The notes under the pieces are model-generated. The model was not told the origin of the DNA. It did no database searches and saw nothing but the letters and a program-made list of their open reading frames with translations. Shown piece by piece: positions 33,843-45,149 of a stretch of 64,000 nt of DNA (within the stretch, counting starts at the first letter, position 1; each line of letters opens with the position of its first letter). Source of the stretch: Rhytidiadelphus loreus (lineage: Eukaryota; Streptophyta; Bryopsida; Hypnales; Hylocomiaceae); NCBI GenBank assembly GCA_947034895.1, contig OX344765.1, forward strand, positions 44,335,001 to 44,399,000. Direction: 5' to 3'. Both the position numbers and the translations under genes were made by a program.

Positions 33843-36800
33843 TGTGAGCCCCAAATTCGTCACTTGGGACTCATTGTTTTCTTTTTTTTTAGTTTATTAC
33901 AAATTAAGGCATAAAGTACTACAAAAAACCCAAAAAAGAGTGTAGAACCAAAATAGATATGTCATGTACCAGTATAGCATTTGGTCATAAATAGCCTTTT
34001 ATCCATAGATTACCCATAAAACCCACTTGTATATAGGTTAGAACCCGTAATTAGTGGGAAACAATAGGGCTACTGGGAACTTACCCAAAATAGCCCAAAA
34101 CCTAGTGCATGTGACCATGATAGGCTAAATTAAGTCTTAGGAGAGGGAGGGAGGTCCCCACGTAAATCTCCAAAGATAGGTTCTAGTTTCCCCATTCCAC
34201 CGACGAAACATTAGGAATCCAAATTGTTAGTTTGCAGGTGTTACTTGTCCCAGACAGGCCGCATGGAGGAATCCACAGCCGCCGGATAGTGTTCTCGGAT
34301 CTGGAGCATGTCGGGATGTCCACGGCAAAACCCATTCGCCAAGATTCCCTCACATGTGAAAGATTCCCTGACTGCCGGTGATTCAACAGAAGTCAGTTTT
34401 CACCACGCCACCAACTGTGTGCCAGAATAGCCTAAGACTTGGCACGTGGTTTGGGGAACTCCATGAGAGGTTCCCCAAAAAGTCTCGGTTTTTTCTGATC
34501 TCCAAAGGATCTTTTTCCGAGCAGTCAACCGCCAAAGGCCACGTTGGGAAATTCATGGAAAATACCCAGGCCGCGGTAAAATCTCACTAAAAATTAGACT
34601 AGCATCTTTTATGCTGATAACGCGCCCCGACAAATTTCATGGTGTTCCAATAGCGGGAAGCATCCGAAACTGACAACATCCCCCCAATTAATATTTACGG
34701 CAGGATCTTTGCGGGGTTGACCGGCGTCCCGGGAGCGTACGAAGTCGGAACGAAGACATCAAGGAGCCTTTTCTTACTCCCTAGAGCCTCCCCAACAACC
34801 CTAGCTAGTTACCCAAGCCCAAAAGAGGTAAACCCCAAAAGTTAGGTTTTTACCCTTTTAATTGGCTCCAGTTGGCACTAGTTTCCGATGGTTTTTTGTG
34901 ATAGAAATAGGGGGTAGGGGCCCTCTTAGGCTAAAAATGGCATTCTGAAGCCATTGGCACAATCCATTTGCAATTCCGAGCTAAACTCCAAAAGTTAGAG
35001 GATAGGACCAGCGTAAAACCCAAAATTAGGTGAAAATCTCAAATTTGGATGAAAATCCGGATGGATGAGGTTACTCGTCGAGGGGGGGAGTGGGCCCTTG
35101 GAAACCTATAAAAGGGGGCCCTTCTCTCTCCCAAAACACCCCCAATACTTGTTTTGGGTCTGTGGGTCCGAGTTATCTTGGAATTTTTGGCGTTTTAAGC
35201 CAAAAAACCTCTACGGTGTTTTTGGAGCACTTTTGGCTCCCGTTGTTGTTCTATTTCAAGCTTCCGAAAGGTCCCTTTGGGCCCTTCTATCTTACCTTGT
35301 ACCTTGTTGTGGGTCGAGTGAGTTTCACTTACGCTTGCGTGTCCCCGTTGTACCTTGTACTAATCCTAAAGTCACCCCCCACCGTACCTTGGCGATGCCG
35401 CTTTGGGGGGCCTTTGGTATGTGAGGTCGTTACCTGTGATCACCATTGTCTTGCGTGCACATGTGTCTCATGAGTCGGTCCTAACCATAGTACCTTTCCA
35501 TTGTTGGTTGTGAGTGGACCCCACCCTTCGGGGAACGGCGAAGCTTTGAACTTGTGACCCAGCCCAGTCCTAAAGTACGTGTTAAAACAAGTCTTAGACG
35601 GCGGAGCTTTGAACTTAGGGGCATCGTAAATCCTAAAGTTGGTGTTAAAACCAACCATACGGCGAAGCTTTGAACCCCCGTATATCTTAGTTCCAAAGTC
35701 TAGTATCCGAGACGTTCTCGGAAAAGTCCAAGGTTTAGCATCCGAGATTAAGTTTAAGTTAGAAGAGTCGCCCCAACCACCGTGTCACGATTTCTGTAAA
35801 ACCGTATTTTTTCCCCAAGCACCGGAGGGAGGAAAAAGGTGCAAGACTCCGATTTAAGTTTGTGGGGGAGGGTTCCCTTAAGGGAACCCAGAAAAAAGGG
35901 GTACCGCAAGGGTCCATTCAGGGTCGCAGGGTCGTCGGGGTCCAGTCGGGGGGGGCGCAGGGTCGCAGGGCCGTCGGGGTTGTCGGGTAGGAAAGGGGAG
36001 TTAGAATAGGGGGTTAGCGTCGGAATCAAGCAAGTGAGACTTGGGTTTCCAATCTCCTTGGGGTTTTTGAGGTTCAAATAGAACGGACAAAGCATCTAGC
36101 CTAAGAGGAAGAACAAGCAAAAAGGGAGGAGAGAAGGGAGAAAAAACACACACTCCAACGCCAACCTGCACACACGTCCTCACTACCACAAGATCACTCC
36201 AAGACAATAAGAGTGAAGCAAGGAAAGAAGATTGATGTAGTAGAAGAATGGAGAGAGGTGATCCATAGTAGCTTTGGTTAGAGTGCACGGAAATCTCCAA
36301 AGTTTCCCACGGCCATTAGAAGGAGGGTTAGGATGACGCGCATATGACGCCGTAAGAGGGTGGTTAGACTTCCATGAATTAGCGTCATAGGTGTAAGGCC
36401 GTAATTAAGGGTTGGTGAAATAGTGCTAGAGGGAAAGAAGGAGAAGGAAGGAGAAAGAAAGGGTTCCGTGGAACCCACCTACTTGGACTACCTCTTTTCT
36501 CTAAATTTGTAAAAAAACACCCTAGGCATTTTTCCCACACGCATTCACAATGGAGAATGAGCACATGGCCGGGGGACCAGAAGAAGATTTTGCGGACACA
36601 GCCAGCAATCCGGTACGTTGTTAGTCTAACCACGCGTATTTGTTTAAATAGCACTACTTCTTGTGATTAGTGGATAGTCTCGACTAGCAAGTAGGAATTA
36701 AGGATTAAACTAGCGGATACGAATTACCTTAGGTAACATCCACATAGTATAGAGAAGAAAAGGAGATTAGATTAGAATAATAATTAGATTAGATTGGAAG

Positions 36801-37008
36801 ATAAATTAGAAGGAAGATAAAGTAGACCAGCAAGAGACCAGTTAAGGTAGGAAACCAAAGTGGAAATTAGGAACTTAGTAAAAAAGATCCATTGCTTGGA
36901 AGGCACAATGGACCTACGCTTAGTCACCCGTTAGGTTAGAATTTAGTTAACCCATAGAACCTGGTTGTGTCCGATTAATTACCAAGGGTGGGTAATTAAG
37001 CGCCCACA
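33843..37008 (+). mobile_element. LTR-X copy C, 3.17-kb solo LTR nested in F
   Basis: Starts TGTGAGCCCCAAATTCGTCA and ends TAATTAAGCGCCCACA, with perfect 5-bp TSD CTATC (33838-33842 and 37009-37013). From the start to ~35415 it matches copy B with a constant offset of 5409. I saw one substitution (29048 G versus 34457 A) before the sequences part at AGTATGTAAG versus GGTATGTGAG. Beyond that they are clearly homologous but much less alike. No coding sequence was recognised. Confidence 0.9.
35107..35113 (+). promoter_or_regulatory. TATA box of LTR-X copy C
   Basis: Identical context to the copy B box, CCTATAAAAGGGGGCCC, at the equivalent position. Confidence 0.6.
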
Positions 37009-37736
37009 CTATCCTGAATGTAGTACCTTACTTTTTGGACACTAAACTTTGACTAGTTTTCAATACGTTTGGGAAACTAAACTTTGGAGCTAACCGCTCG
37101 GGGGTTTCCAAGTTCTGTTGTTAATTCGAGTTTAACACCCAATTTAAGACTTCTTTGACCCATGGTCTTCAAAGCTCCACCATCTGGAAATTTTAATACA
37201 CAATCTAGGACTTAAGGTTTAATATCACAACAAGGGGTTCAAAACCTAGTTGCCTCTAATAGGGGTCGTCCGAGCAAAAGATAAGAGTGGTAAACTAGAC
37301 AAAAGTGGTTAGTTGGTGTCCATCAACCCATTTACGGGGCTTGGTTAGTCCAATGAAATTAGTATGAGAGCTATAATCGTGCCAAAACAAAGTTAGAAGC
37401 CCTCCAAAAGCGGCATCGCCAAGGTACAGTGAGGGAAGATCTCTAGAATTAGTACTTAACCAAGGAGAAAACAAGAAACACCAAAGCATACAACAACCCA
37501 AGGTAGGGACTAAAAAGAACCCAAGTAACTTCACAAAGCATGCAAGAAGTAGAGGGACCCCCAAGGTCCTCTACAAGCACATGGAACAACCCACAAGAAT
37601 AAAAAAGGGCCTTGAAAAGACAACGTTCCAAGCTCCCTAGTACAAGAAAAGTAACCAACGAAAAACATCAATAAGAAGTAGGCCCAATGGACCCAAGCAC
37701 AAGAATGGAGGTGGTTTGAGAGGAAGAACAAAGCCC

Positions 37737-37743
37737 TTTTATA
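37737..37743 (-). promoter_or_regulatory. TATA box of LTR-X copy F
   Basis: GAGTATAAAAGGGC on the minus strand, shared with copy E. Confidence 0.55.
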
Positions 37744-40429
37744 CTCTTTTGGGGCACCTTCCTCTTCTCTTCTAACCTAGGTAATCCTATCACTTTAGAT
37801 TTTCATCATCTTTTAGGATTTTCATCTCTTTTATAGTTTTTATGTTGGTCCTAATCTCTAACTTTTGAAGTTCAACTCCAAATCACAAATAGATTATGCC
37901 ATTGGCTTCAGAAGGCCATTTTTAGTCTACAAGCTCATCTACCTCTTGTTTCTCTCGTGAAAAATCATCAACAACTAACGCCAACTACAATTAGTGAAAG
38001 GTAAAAAATCTAACTTTTGGAGGTTACCTTTTCTAATAAGGGTGACTAGCTAGGGTTGTTGGTAGGGCTCTAGAGAGTAAGAAAAGACCCCTTGTTGACT
38101 TAGTTCCAACTTCGTATGCTCCTACAATGTTAGTCAAGTCCATGTAAATCTTCTCGTATTCCTTTGATATTTGGAGGAATGTTGGAGATTCAGGTACCTC
38201 CTACAATCAAAATACTTTGAAATTTGTTGGGGCATGTTATTGACATAAAAGAAGATAACCTAATTTTTAGTGAGATTTTTCGCAACCTAGGAATTTTCCA
38301 TGAATTTCCCTTTGTGGATTTAAGTGATTAACCGTCTGGAAAAAGCATCTCTGCTAGTCAAAAAATTCCGAAACTTCTTGAGTAACCTCTCATGGAGTTT
38401 TCCAAGAGGTGAGCAAAGTCTTGTGTTGGTCTTACGCACGCTTAACAGGAGGGTAAAATCAGCCTTCCTTGATTTATCGGCAGTCAGAGAATCTTTCACA
38501 TGCGAAGGAATCTTGGCGAATGGATTTTGCTTTTGAACTCATGGCATGTTTTCAACCCTAGATCACCATCCAGTGGCCATAGATTCTTCTATTGACTTGT
38601 TTTGAGAAAGTGACTTTTGCATGTTAACATTTGGGGTTCCTAATATTTTGTCGATGGGATGGAAAAATTAAACCTATCTTTGGAGATTTATGTAAGGATC
38701 TCTCTATCTCCTTGGACCAATTTAGCCAAGCATGGTCACATGCACTAGATTTTAGGCTATTTTGGATAAATTCTCACTAGCTTGTTGATTCCCACTACTT
38801 TGTAGTTTTAACCTATGTACAAGTGGGTTTAGAAGTTGTTTTAGGGGTAGAAATCTATTTATGATTGTGAGCGCTTATTTATTTACCTTTGATAAATAAG
38901 TGAACACAACTAGATTCTAGTTCTATGGTAAATCCCTACTCTAATGGGTGCCTAACATTGGTCCATTGTGCCTTCCAAAGAATGGATCTTGCTAATATCC
39001 TAGGTTTGTCTTTCTAATTGTGGTCTTTAGAGGACCGGGGTTGGCTACTTCCTATGCTAATTGTTATGCTATGAGGTTCTATGCTTAAGGCTTCCCAAGT
39101 CTAATCTACCCTTTTAAATCTCATCTCTTGCCCTTTCTAAAACCCTAAAACTCGCCTAATTTGGACACTTTGGTGAAAAGCTATGGACGGATGAAGTTTT
39201 GGCCTTTCGGTCCACTAAACTTTATCCTTGGCTTTCTAGGGGCTCCTAATTCCAAATGGAGGCGAGATTTGACCTACGGACCTGAATTCCTATGATCTAA
39301 CTAAGTTTAAAGTTTCTACTTGGATGGATGAGAAACCCCAAGGTTCATCCATTCTTGGCTCTAAACTTCATCCATCCATATCTTTTGCATCCTAACTCTG
39401 ATTCCAACATGTTGTATGTTTTTGGAAACCTCTTGATGTCTACTCTAAGTTTACCTATTTGAATCTAACTTGACCTATGTTCTACTAAGATCTAGCTCTC
39501 GGCCCTACTTAGAAATTGACACCTGATGGCTGGTTTAGGAAGGAGAGTTAAGGTTTTACCCTAGCATAGAGATCCATGATTAAGTTGGTCAAATCTCCCT
39601 CTTCTACCATTGCAAGTTGTCTAGATGGTCCCACACGTTGGTCAAGTATTTCTTCGCAACAATCTTTATAGTCACGAAAGAAATGTCGATCTTTCCTTTA
39701 GCCTTCTTTCTTTTCTTTCCACCTCAATCCACGTGCCCCATTAATTGAGGTAGTTGGGCACTCATCAACTTGTTTATGTAGTCCTAAATATAGGCTAACC
39801 ACCACTTACATTTTCCTCTTACGCGTTAGTTTATCTTAATGGTGGAGAAGGATTCCTAGGATTTCTTCCTATCTAAGTCTTCTCTTTTCTCCTTCATTGT
39901 ATTTGCTTCCATGGTTGTTGTTGAAAGGTTGGAGAGAGGAAAAGGTGGTGGTGGTTGTAGAGTGTAGGTGTTCTCCTTGCTAGCTCTCTCTCTCACTCTT
40001 TGTGCTAATCCACTCTTCTCCTTGCTATGTTAATCTACTATTTTCCTCTCTATGCTAAAATACCCTTTCTTTCTATGTTAACCTACTCTTTCCTTTCTAT
40101 GTTAAACTATTTTTTTCCTTCCTATGCTAACATTACATGTGTTTTGGCTGTTGTGGAGGACTACAAGTTTCCAACTCGAAACTCACCTGAAACCCGCCAA
40201 AACCCGCCTGCGCTGACTTGGCCAAGCGACTGCCAGGTCAATTTTTTCGAGAAAAATAAAAATAAAAATAAAAAAAATAAAAAAACTTTGTTTTTAATTT
40301 TAAGAACTTAATTTTTTTTTTTTTTTTTTTTTGAAAAAAAAAAATCTGACACCGGAGTTCGAGAAGACCGGGGGGAACGGAGCTGGGAACAGGCCCGAAA
40401 CGGCCCTCCAGCCCCCCCAATCTCATCTA

Positions 40430-40830
40430 ATGTCTACCCTTCCCTTCTATGCTAATTATCTCCTAGTTTCCTCCCAACTGGATCCCAAACTCCCAATTGG
40501 AATCCGAACTCCCATTGGCCCCTTGAGTTCCCCACTGGTACACATGAGTTTTCCGCTAGTACCCTTAAGGTCCCTGTTGGTACCCTGAGGTCGCCGTTGG
40601 TTTAAGTCTCCGCCAATGTTGGCTCGCCACTGGTACCCAGCTATCACTCCTAGCTCCACCTGGTCCGCTGGTGCTGGATTCTACCTAATCTGCTAGTGCT
40701 AGCTTGTCGTTGGTACCCAAATGCTGGTGCTGGCTCTACCCGATCCACCGGTGCTGACTTCTTGTTGGTACCCGGACGCCGGTATTAGCTCCACTTGGTC
40801 TGCAAGTGTTGACTCACTGATAGTACCTGG
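40430..40830. repeat. Degenerate GGTACC/GCTGGTGCTGG repeat block in copy E
   Basis: Loosely repeated units containing GTTGGTACCC, CCGGTGCTGACT and CTCCACCTGGTC recur every 50-80 bp. This is a copy-specific expansion. A long A-rich then T-rich run (40250-40350) precedes it. Confidence 0.55.
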
Positions 40831-41756
40831 TCCACCTCCAATACCCGGCCAGTCCCTTGGACGGCCTGGGGATTTGGGCAGCTTGGTTGGTGCAGATAGG
40901 TATGACCAAACTTTAAGCAAGAGAAATTAACTTGGCCTAGGCAAGATGTAGATTGGAAACCAAAATGGAACTTGATAAAGGATGAAACTTAACGCCTAAC
41001 TGAAGCTTGGTGAACTCTATTTTGGATGCTAAACTTTGGTTTGTTTTCAACACATTTTGAAAACTAAACTTTAAAGTTAACTAGTAGGTGGGTTCAAGGC
41101 TCCACCATCAATTTGGGGTTTAACACCAAATCTAAGACTCCCAGCCCTCTAAGGGTTCAAAGCTCCGTCGTCTAATGGATTTTAACACACAATCTAAGAC
41201 TTAGTAAAGAGGGGGGGTGTTAAAGCTTTGCCACCCCTATGGGGACCAATGTACAATAGAAGAGGTTAGAACAAGGGGGAGGCTAACACACACTCGAGGC
41301 AAGCATAAAACTTGAGTTAGTAAGGAGAAGGTTAATACAAGACTCACAATTTAAGCTAAAAACTAGAGGTCCTCCAAAGCGGCATCACCAAGATACGGTG
41401 GGGGGTAAATCTAGGGTTAGTACATGATCAGAGGACCAAAAGGACTTGACACACCACAATCTTGAGGTTAAGGATGTTGAACCACCTCAACCTTCCACCA
41501 CCAAGGCCACTACTAGGAACAATGCTTGAAGCCAAGAGACAAGAAAGCAAGAGGACTTAGAGCCAAGGTGACTAAGCTACTTAGAAGGGACCCCCAATGA
41601 CCTTCAAGAGCTTAAAAAACACAAAAAATGGAGCAAAAAAGGTGCCCCAAGAACACCTTTAAGGTTTCTTAGCCAAAAGGTCAAAGAATTCCAACATAAA
41701 TTGGATCCACGAACCCAAGTACAAATGGGGGTGTTTTGAGAGGAAGAAGGGTGCCC

Positions 41757-41763
41757 TTTTATA
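41757..41763 (-). promoter_or_regulatory. TATA box of LTR-X copy E
   Basis: GAGTATAAAAGGGC on the minus strand, matching copy F. Confidence 0.55.
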
Positions 41764-43175
41764 CTCTTTCGAGGTACCCTTCCCCTCCCTTTCTAACCTA
41801 GGTAACCCTATCACTTTAGATTTTCATCCTTATCTTTTAGGATTTTCACCGCATTAGGGTGTTTACGTTGGTCCTAAACTCTACCTTTTGGAGTTCAACT
41901 CCAAATTGCAAACGGATTGCGCCATTGGCTTTGGAAGTCCATTTTTAGTTCAAAGGATTCTATACCCCCTGTTTCTCTCGCAAAAAATTCATTGACAACT
42001 AGCACCAACTAGGATCAATAAAAGGGTAAAAATCTAACTTTTAGAGGTTACGTTTTCTAACTAGGGGGATTAGCTAGGATTATCGGGAGGGTCCTAGGGA
42101 GTAAAAAAAGACCCTTGATGACTTCGTTCTGACTTTGTATGCTCCCGAGATGCCGGTCAACTCCACAAAAGTCCCGTCGCATTCGGTTTTTGGAGGAATG
42201 TCGGTGAATTGGTTGCCTCCCGCTATTAGAATACTTCGAAACTTGTCAAAGCGCATTTTTAACATAAGAAAAGCTAAAGTGATTTTTAGTGAGATTTTAT
42301 CGCAACCTGAGAATTTTCTATGAATTTCCGCTCGTGAGTTTAAATGGTTGACCATCCAGAAAAGGTATCTCTACAAGTCTGAAACTTCTGAAACTTCTTG
42401 GGGAATCTCTTATAGAATTCTCCAAGAAGTGTGCCAAGTCTTGTGTCAGTCTTGCGCACGGTCAGTAGAAAGGTAAAAACCGACCCTTCTTGAATTACCG
42501 GCAATCAAGAAATCTCACATGTGAGGGAATCTTGGCAAATCAATTTTGCTATTGACTTCTTGACATGCTTTTGATCCTAGAGCATCATCCGGTGGCCATA
42601 GATTCTTCTGTGTGGCCTCTCTTGAAAAAGTGACACTTGCATGCTAACAATTGGAGCTCTTAATATTTTGTCGATGGGATGGGAGAACTAAAACCTATCT
42701 TTGGAGATTTACGTAAGGATTTTTTTATCTCTCTTGGGACCACTTCAGCCAAGCATGGTCACATGCACTGAATTTTAGGCTATTTCGGATAAGTTCCCTA
42801 CAAACCTGTTGATTCCCACTACTTTGTAGTTCTAACCTATGTACAAGTGGGTTTGGGGGGTGTTCTAAAGGTAAGAGGTTGTTTATGACCAAAAGCTATA
42901 TTGGCATGTGACATACCTATTTTGGTTCTACACTCTTTTTTGGTCTTTTTGTGTAATATTATGACTTTAAATGCAATAATCTAAAATGAAAAAAACTATA
43001 AGTCCCAAGTGACGAATTGGGGGCTTACAATGACCAAAGGCTATATTCGCATGTGACATGCCTATTTTGGTTCTACACTCTTTGGGGGGCTTTTTGTATA
43101 ATATTACGACTTAAATTGAAATAATTTAAAAAAAAAGAAAACTATGAGTTCCAAGTGACAAATTGGGAGCTCATA

Positions 43176-43255
43176 GAGGATGATGGAGAATTTATCACAT
43201 GGCTTTGGGAACACCCTAGAGATTATAAAACTCCTAGGGCACAAGCGGCTAATTA
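43176..43255 (+). pseudogene. Gypsy linker before RT
   Basis: A short host segment between LTR-X copy F and MITE M4. It encodes GEFITWLWEHPRDYK and AQAAN in one frame, a region that usually precedes the RT in plant gypsy polyproteins. The boundary with M4 is blurred because the left end of M4 is damaged. Confidence 0.5.
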
Positions 43256-43447
43256 GGTGATGAGCCTTGATTTTTTGGAACAAATTTTTTTTGACATTTA
43301 GGTTGACATCTAGTTGTTTTTATGTCAATAATAACATCCAATGAACATCATAAAAAACATTAAACAGGTAGATGTCAACCTAAATGGAAAAAAAAATTGT
43401 TCCAAAAAATCAAGGGTTGTTACATAAAATGCGGGTTTCTTCTAGTA
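43256..43447. mobile_element. Foldback MITE M4, left end truncated
   Basis: Inverted arms around 43269-43330 and 43365-43415 share CCTTGATTTTTTGGAACAA and GGTTGACATCTA with their complements. The right terminus GCGGGTTTCTTCTAGTA is a CACTA-like end. The equivalent left terminus is missing, replaced by GGTGATGAG. A TTA lies on both sides (43253-43255 and 43448-43450), a possible 3-bp TSD. Confidence 0.65.
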
Positions 43448-44325
43448 TTACCACTACGAATATGATAGATGAGCAACCGGATGCATGTTCTAGTTTCGTG
43501 ACGTTAGTAGACAAGGTGGAATATAAGGCCGTTTACCATTTAGAGATGGATGGCACTCAACCCTACAATTTGGAGGAGTTGTTAAATGAAGAAGACATTC
43601 TTCCACCCCTTCACTTCTGTAAAACTTCTACAAATGTGGAGGTGAGAAGTAATCTTTTAATACATCCACAAGTACCACAAGATTGGTACTATGGTCCAAC
43701 TAACCTAATGTACATTCTGTCATATTCATTGATGATTTTAGTACCCAATCGTCTAAAGTAGAGCACCTATCTGTAGTTCAGGAATGTTTTATGTGTTGTT
43801 GGCAGTATGGTCTTTTGTTGAATCCAACCAAGTTGTACCTTGCGGTAGAGAAAGGAGTGTTATTGGGGTATGTGGTATCAAAAGTTGGCAAGGAACTGGA
43901 TCCCAAAAGGTAGATATTATCACTAATCTTGAGCCTCCTACCACGGTGAAAGGTATCCAATGTGCTTAGGACATTTTAGATGGTATTGTGATGTTATGGA
44001 AGACTATGCCACCTCAACGCTTCCTCCAACAAAACTTTTGAGGAAAGAGACACCTTTTGTATGGACTCTTGAGTGTCAAGAGGGCTTGGATGCTTTCAAG
44101 GCCAAATTGACCTCATTTCCATGTCTTGTCTCACCAAATTGGGAGAAACCCTTCCATGTATATTGTGATGCCTTGGCAGTGGCTATTGGTGCTACTTTAT
44201 GCCAAGTACATGAACTCGGGGGCAAAGATTGCCCCATTGCTTTGTTAGCAGGCAATTCATGGCATCAAAAAGGAATTATTTTACCATGGATAGGGAGTGC
44301 TTAGCCATGATGTTAACGTGAAAAA
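43448..44325 (+). pseudogene. Gypsy RT remnant and RNase H pseudogene
   Basis: After a linker with DEQPDACSSF and NLEELLNEEDILPP, the frame jumps to IFIDDFSTQS near 43726-43755. IDD matches the x-DD part of the RT active-site motif, so fingers and most of the palm are deleted upstream. The RT thumb follows (LLGYVVSKVGKELDPKK). Then comes the connection and RNase H region, with TPFVWTLECQEGLDAFKAKL and the catalytic-type aspartate in FHVYCDALAVAIGATL. Frameshifts and stops break it into short frames. It would have copied element RNA into DNA. Confidence 0.8.
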
Positions 44326-45140
44326 ATTCTACTACTATCTTCTTATGAACCACGTGGAATTTTTTGTTGATCATTTAGCCTTGCAATACATAGTTAACAA
44401 ACCAGACCTTAGTAGCCGAGTAGTTTGGTAGGTATTACTTTTAGATGAGCTAGATTACACCATGGTGTATAAACCTGGTCGTTTGCACCTTTAAGCGGAC
44501 CATCTTTCCTGGATCTCGAAAAAGTTATACATGGAAGAGATTGAGGATGACCTTCCCGATGCTACCTTATTTTCCATCACAGTGGCTCCCACATGGAACA
44601 CCTACATTTCCCAATTTTTGAGCACTCAAAAATTTCTTAAGCACTTGGATGCTAATGAAAGGAGGAAAATTAGAGTGAATAGTAGGCATTATGCAATTAT
44701 TGCAAACCGTTTATACTGGCGGAGGATTGATGGTGTCCTTCGGCGATGTGTGAGTGAACCCAAGATCACAAAAATCCTTGAAGCATGCCATGATGGCACT
44801 TGTGGGGGCATTTCTCAGGGCACCTAATGGTGCAAAAAATCCTTAGGATCAGATACTTTTGGCCCACTATGTTTGCAGATGCCCACTTGTATGCTAACCG
44901 GTGTGATGCATGCCAACGGTATGCAAGGAATGACCTTCACATGGCACTCCTACTTAACCCTTCACTACCATTGCTACCATTTGAAGAATGGAGCATAGAT
45001 TATGTTGGCCCAGTCCTTCTTTCATCATCCCACCAAAAAGCCTACATTATTTTGGCGGTGGATTACTTGATCAAATGGGTTGAAGTCAATGTAATCAAAA
45101 CCAAGATTGTCTTATCTGACATAGTTTGGGTTTTGGCGTC
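44326..45140 (+). pseudogene. Gypsy RNase H end and truncated integrase
   Basis: Starts with the RNase H tail (FFVDHLALQYIVNKPDL, DYTMVYKPGRLHL) carrying two in-frame stops. The integrase zinc-binding region follows, with ACHDGTCGG and CDACQRYARN (the CxxC half is clear). The core begins at WSIDYVGPV and ILAVDYLIKWVEV, which carry the first catalytic aspartate region. Identity stops near 45140, so the rest of the DDE core and any chromodomain are lost. A frameshift lies near 44815. Confidence 0.8.
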
Positions 45141-45149
45141 ATATATGAT

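Larger units (their letters stand above)
38866..43029 (-). mobile_element. LTR-X copy E, 4.2-kb solo LTR nested in F
   Basis: Left edge TGTGAGCGCTTATTTATT; right edge GAATTGGGGGCTTACA. Flanks ATGAT (38861-38865) and ATGAC (43030-43034) make a 5-bp TSD with one mismatch. It resembles F block by block, for example the TTTTTAGTGAGATTTTATCG motif near 42281 and the AAAGCGGCATCACCAAGATA block near 41380. It carries an extra internal segment (39.9-40.9 kb) with homopolymer runs and degenerate GC-rich repeats. Confidence 0.82.
32687..43175 (-). mobile_element. LTR-X copy F (minus), host of copies C and E
   Basis: Left edge TGTGGGCGCTTATTTACC; right edge AATTGGGAGCTCATA (expected TCACA, one base changed). 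The flanks AAGGA (32682-32686) and GAGGA (43176-43180) form a 5-bp TSD with one mismatch. Copy C (33843-37008) and copy E (38866-43029) are nested inside with their own TSDs. Removing them leaves a copy of about 3.15 kb, the same size as C. Block order mirrors the other minus copies. The mismatch and changed end base show it is older than B and C. Confidence 0.8.
22594..45140 (+). mobile_element. Decayed Ty3/gypsy retrotransposon split by nested insertions
   Basis: Domain order is gag, protease, RT, RNase H, integrase, which is the Ty3/gypsy order. Host segments are 22594-22794, 23011-23044, 26058-28433, 32428-32686, 43176-43255 and 43448-45140. Between them lie MITE M2, a CACTA element, LTR-X copy B, LTR-X copy F (itself carrying C and E) and MITE M4. 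TSDs at most junctions let the host sequence be followed across the breaks. Most of the RT is missing and integrase is cut after the start of its core. Neither LTR of this element was identified. It has many stops and frameshifts and is inactive. Confidence 0.85.
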
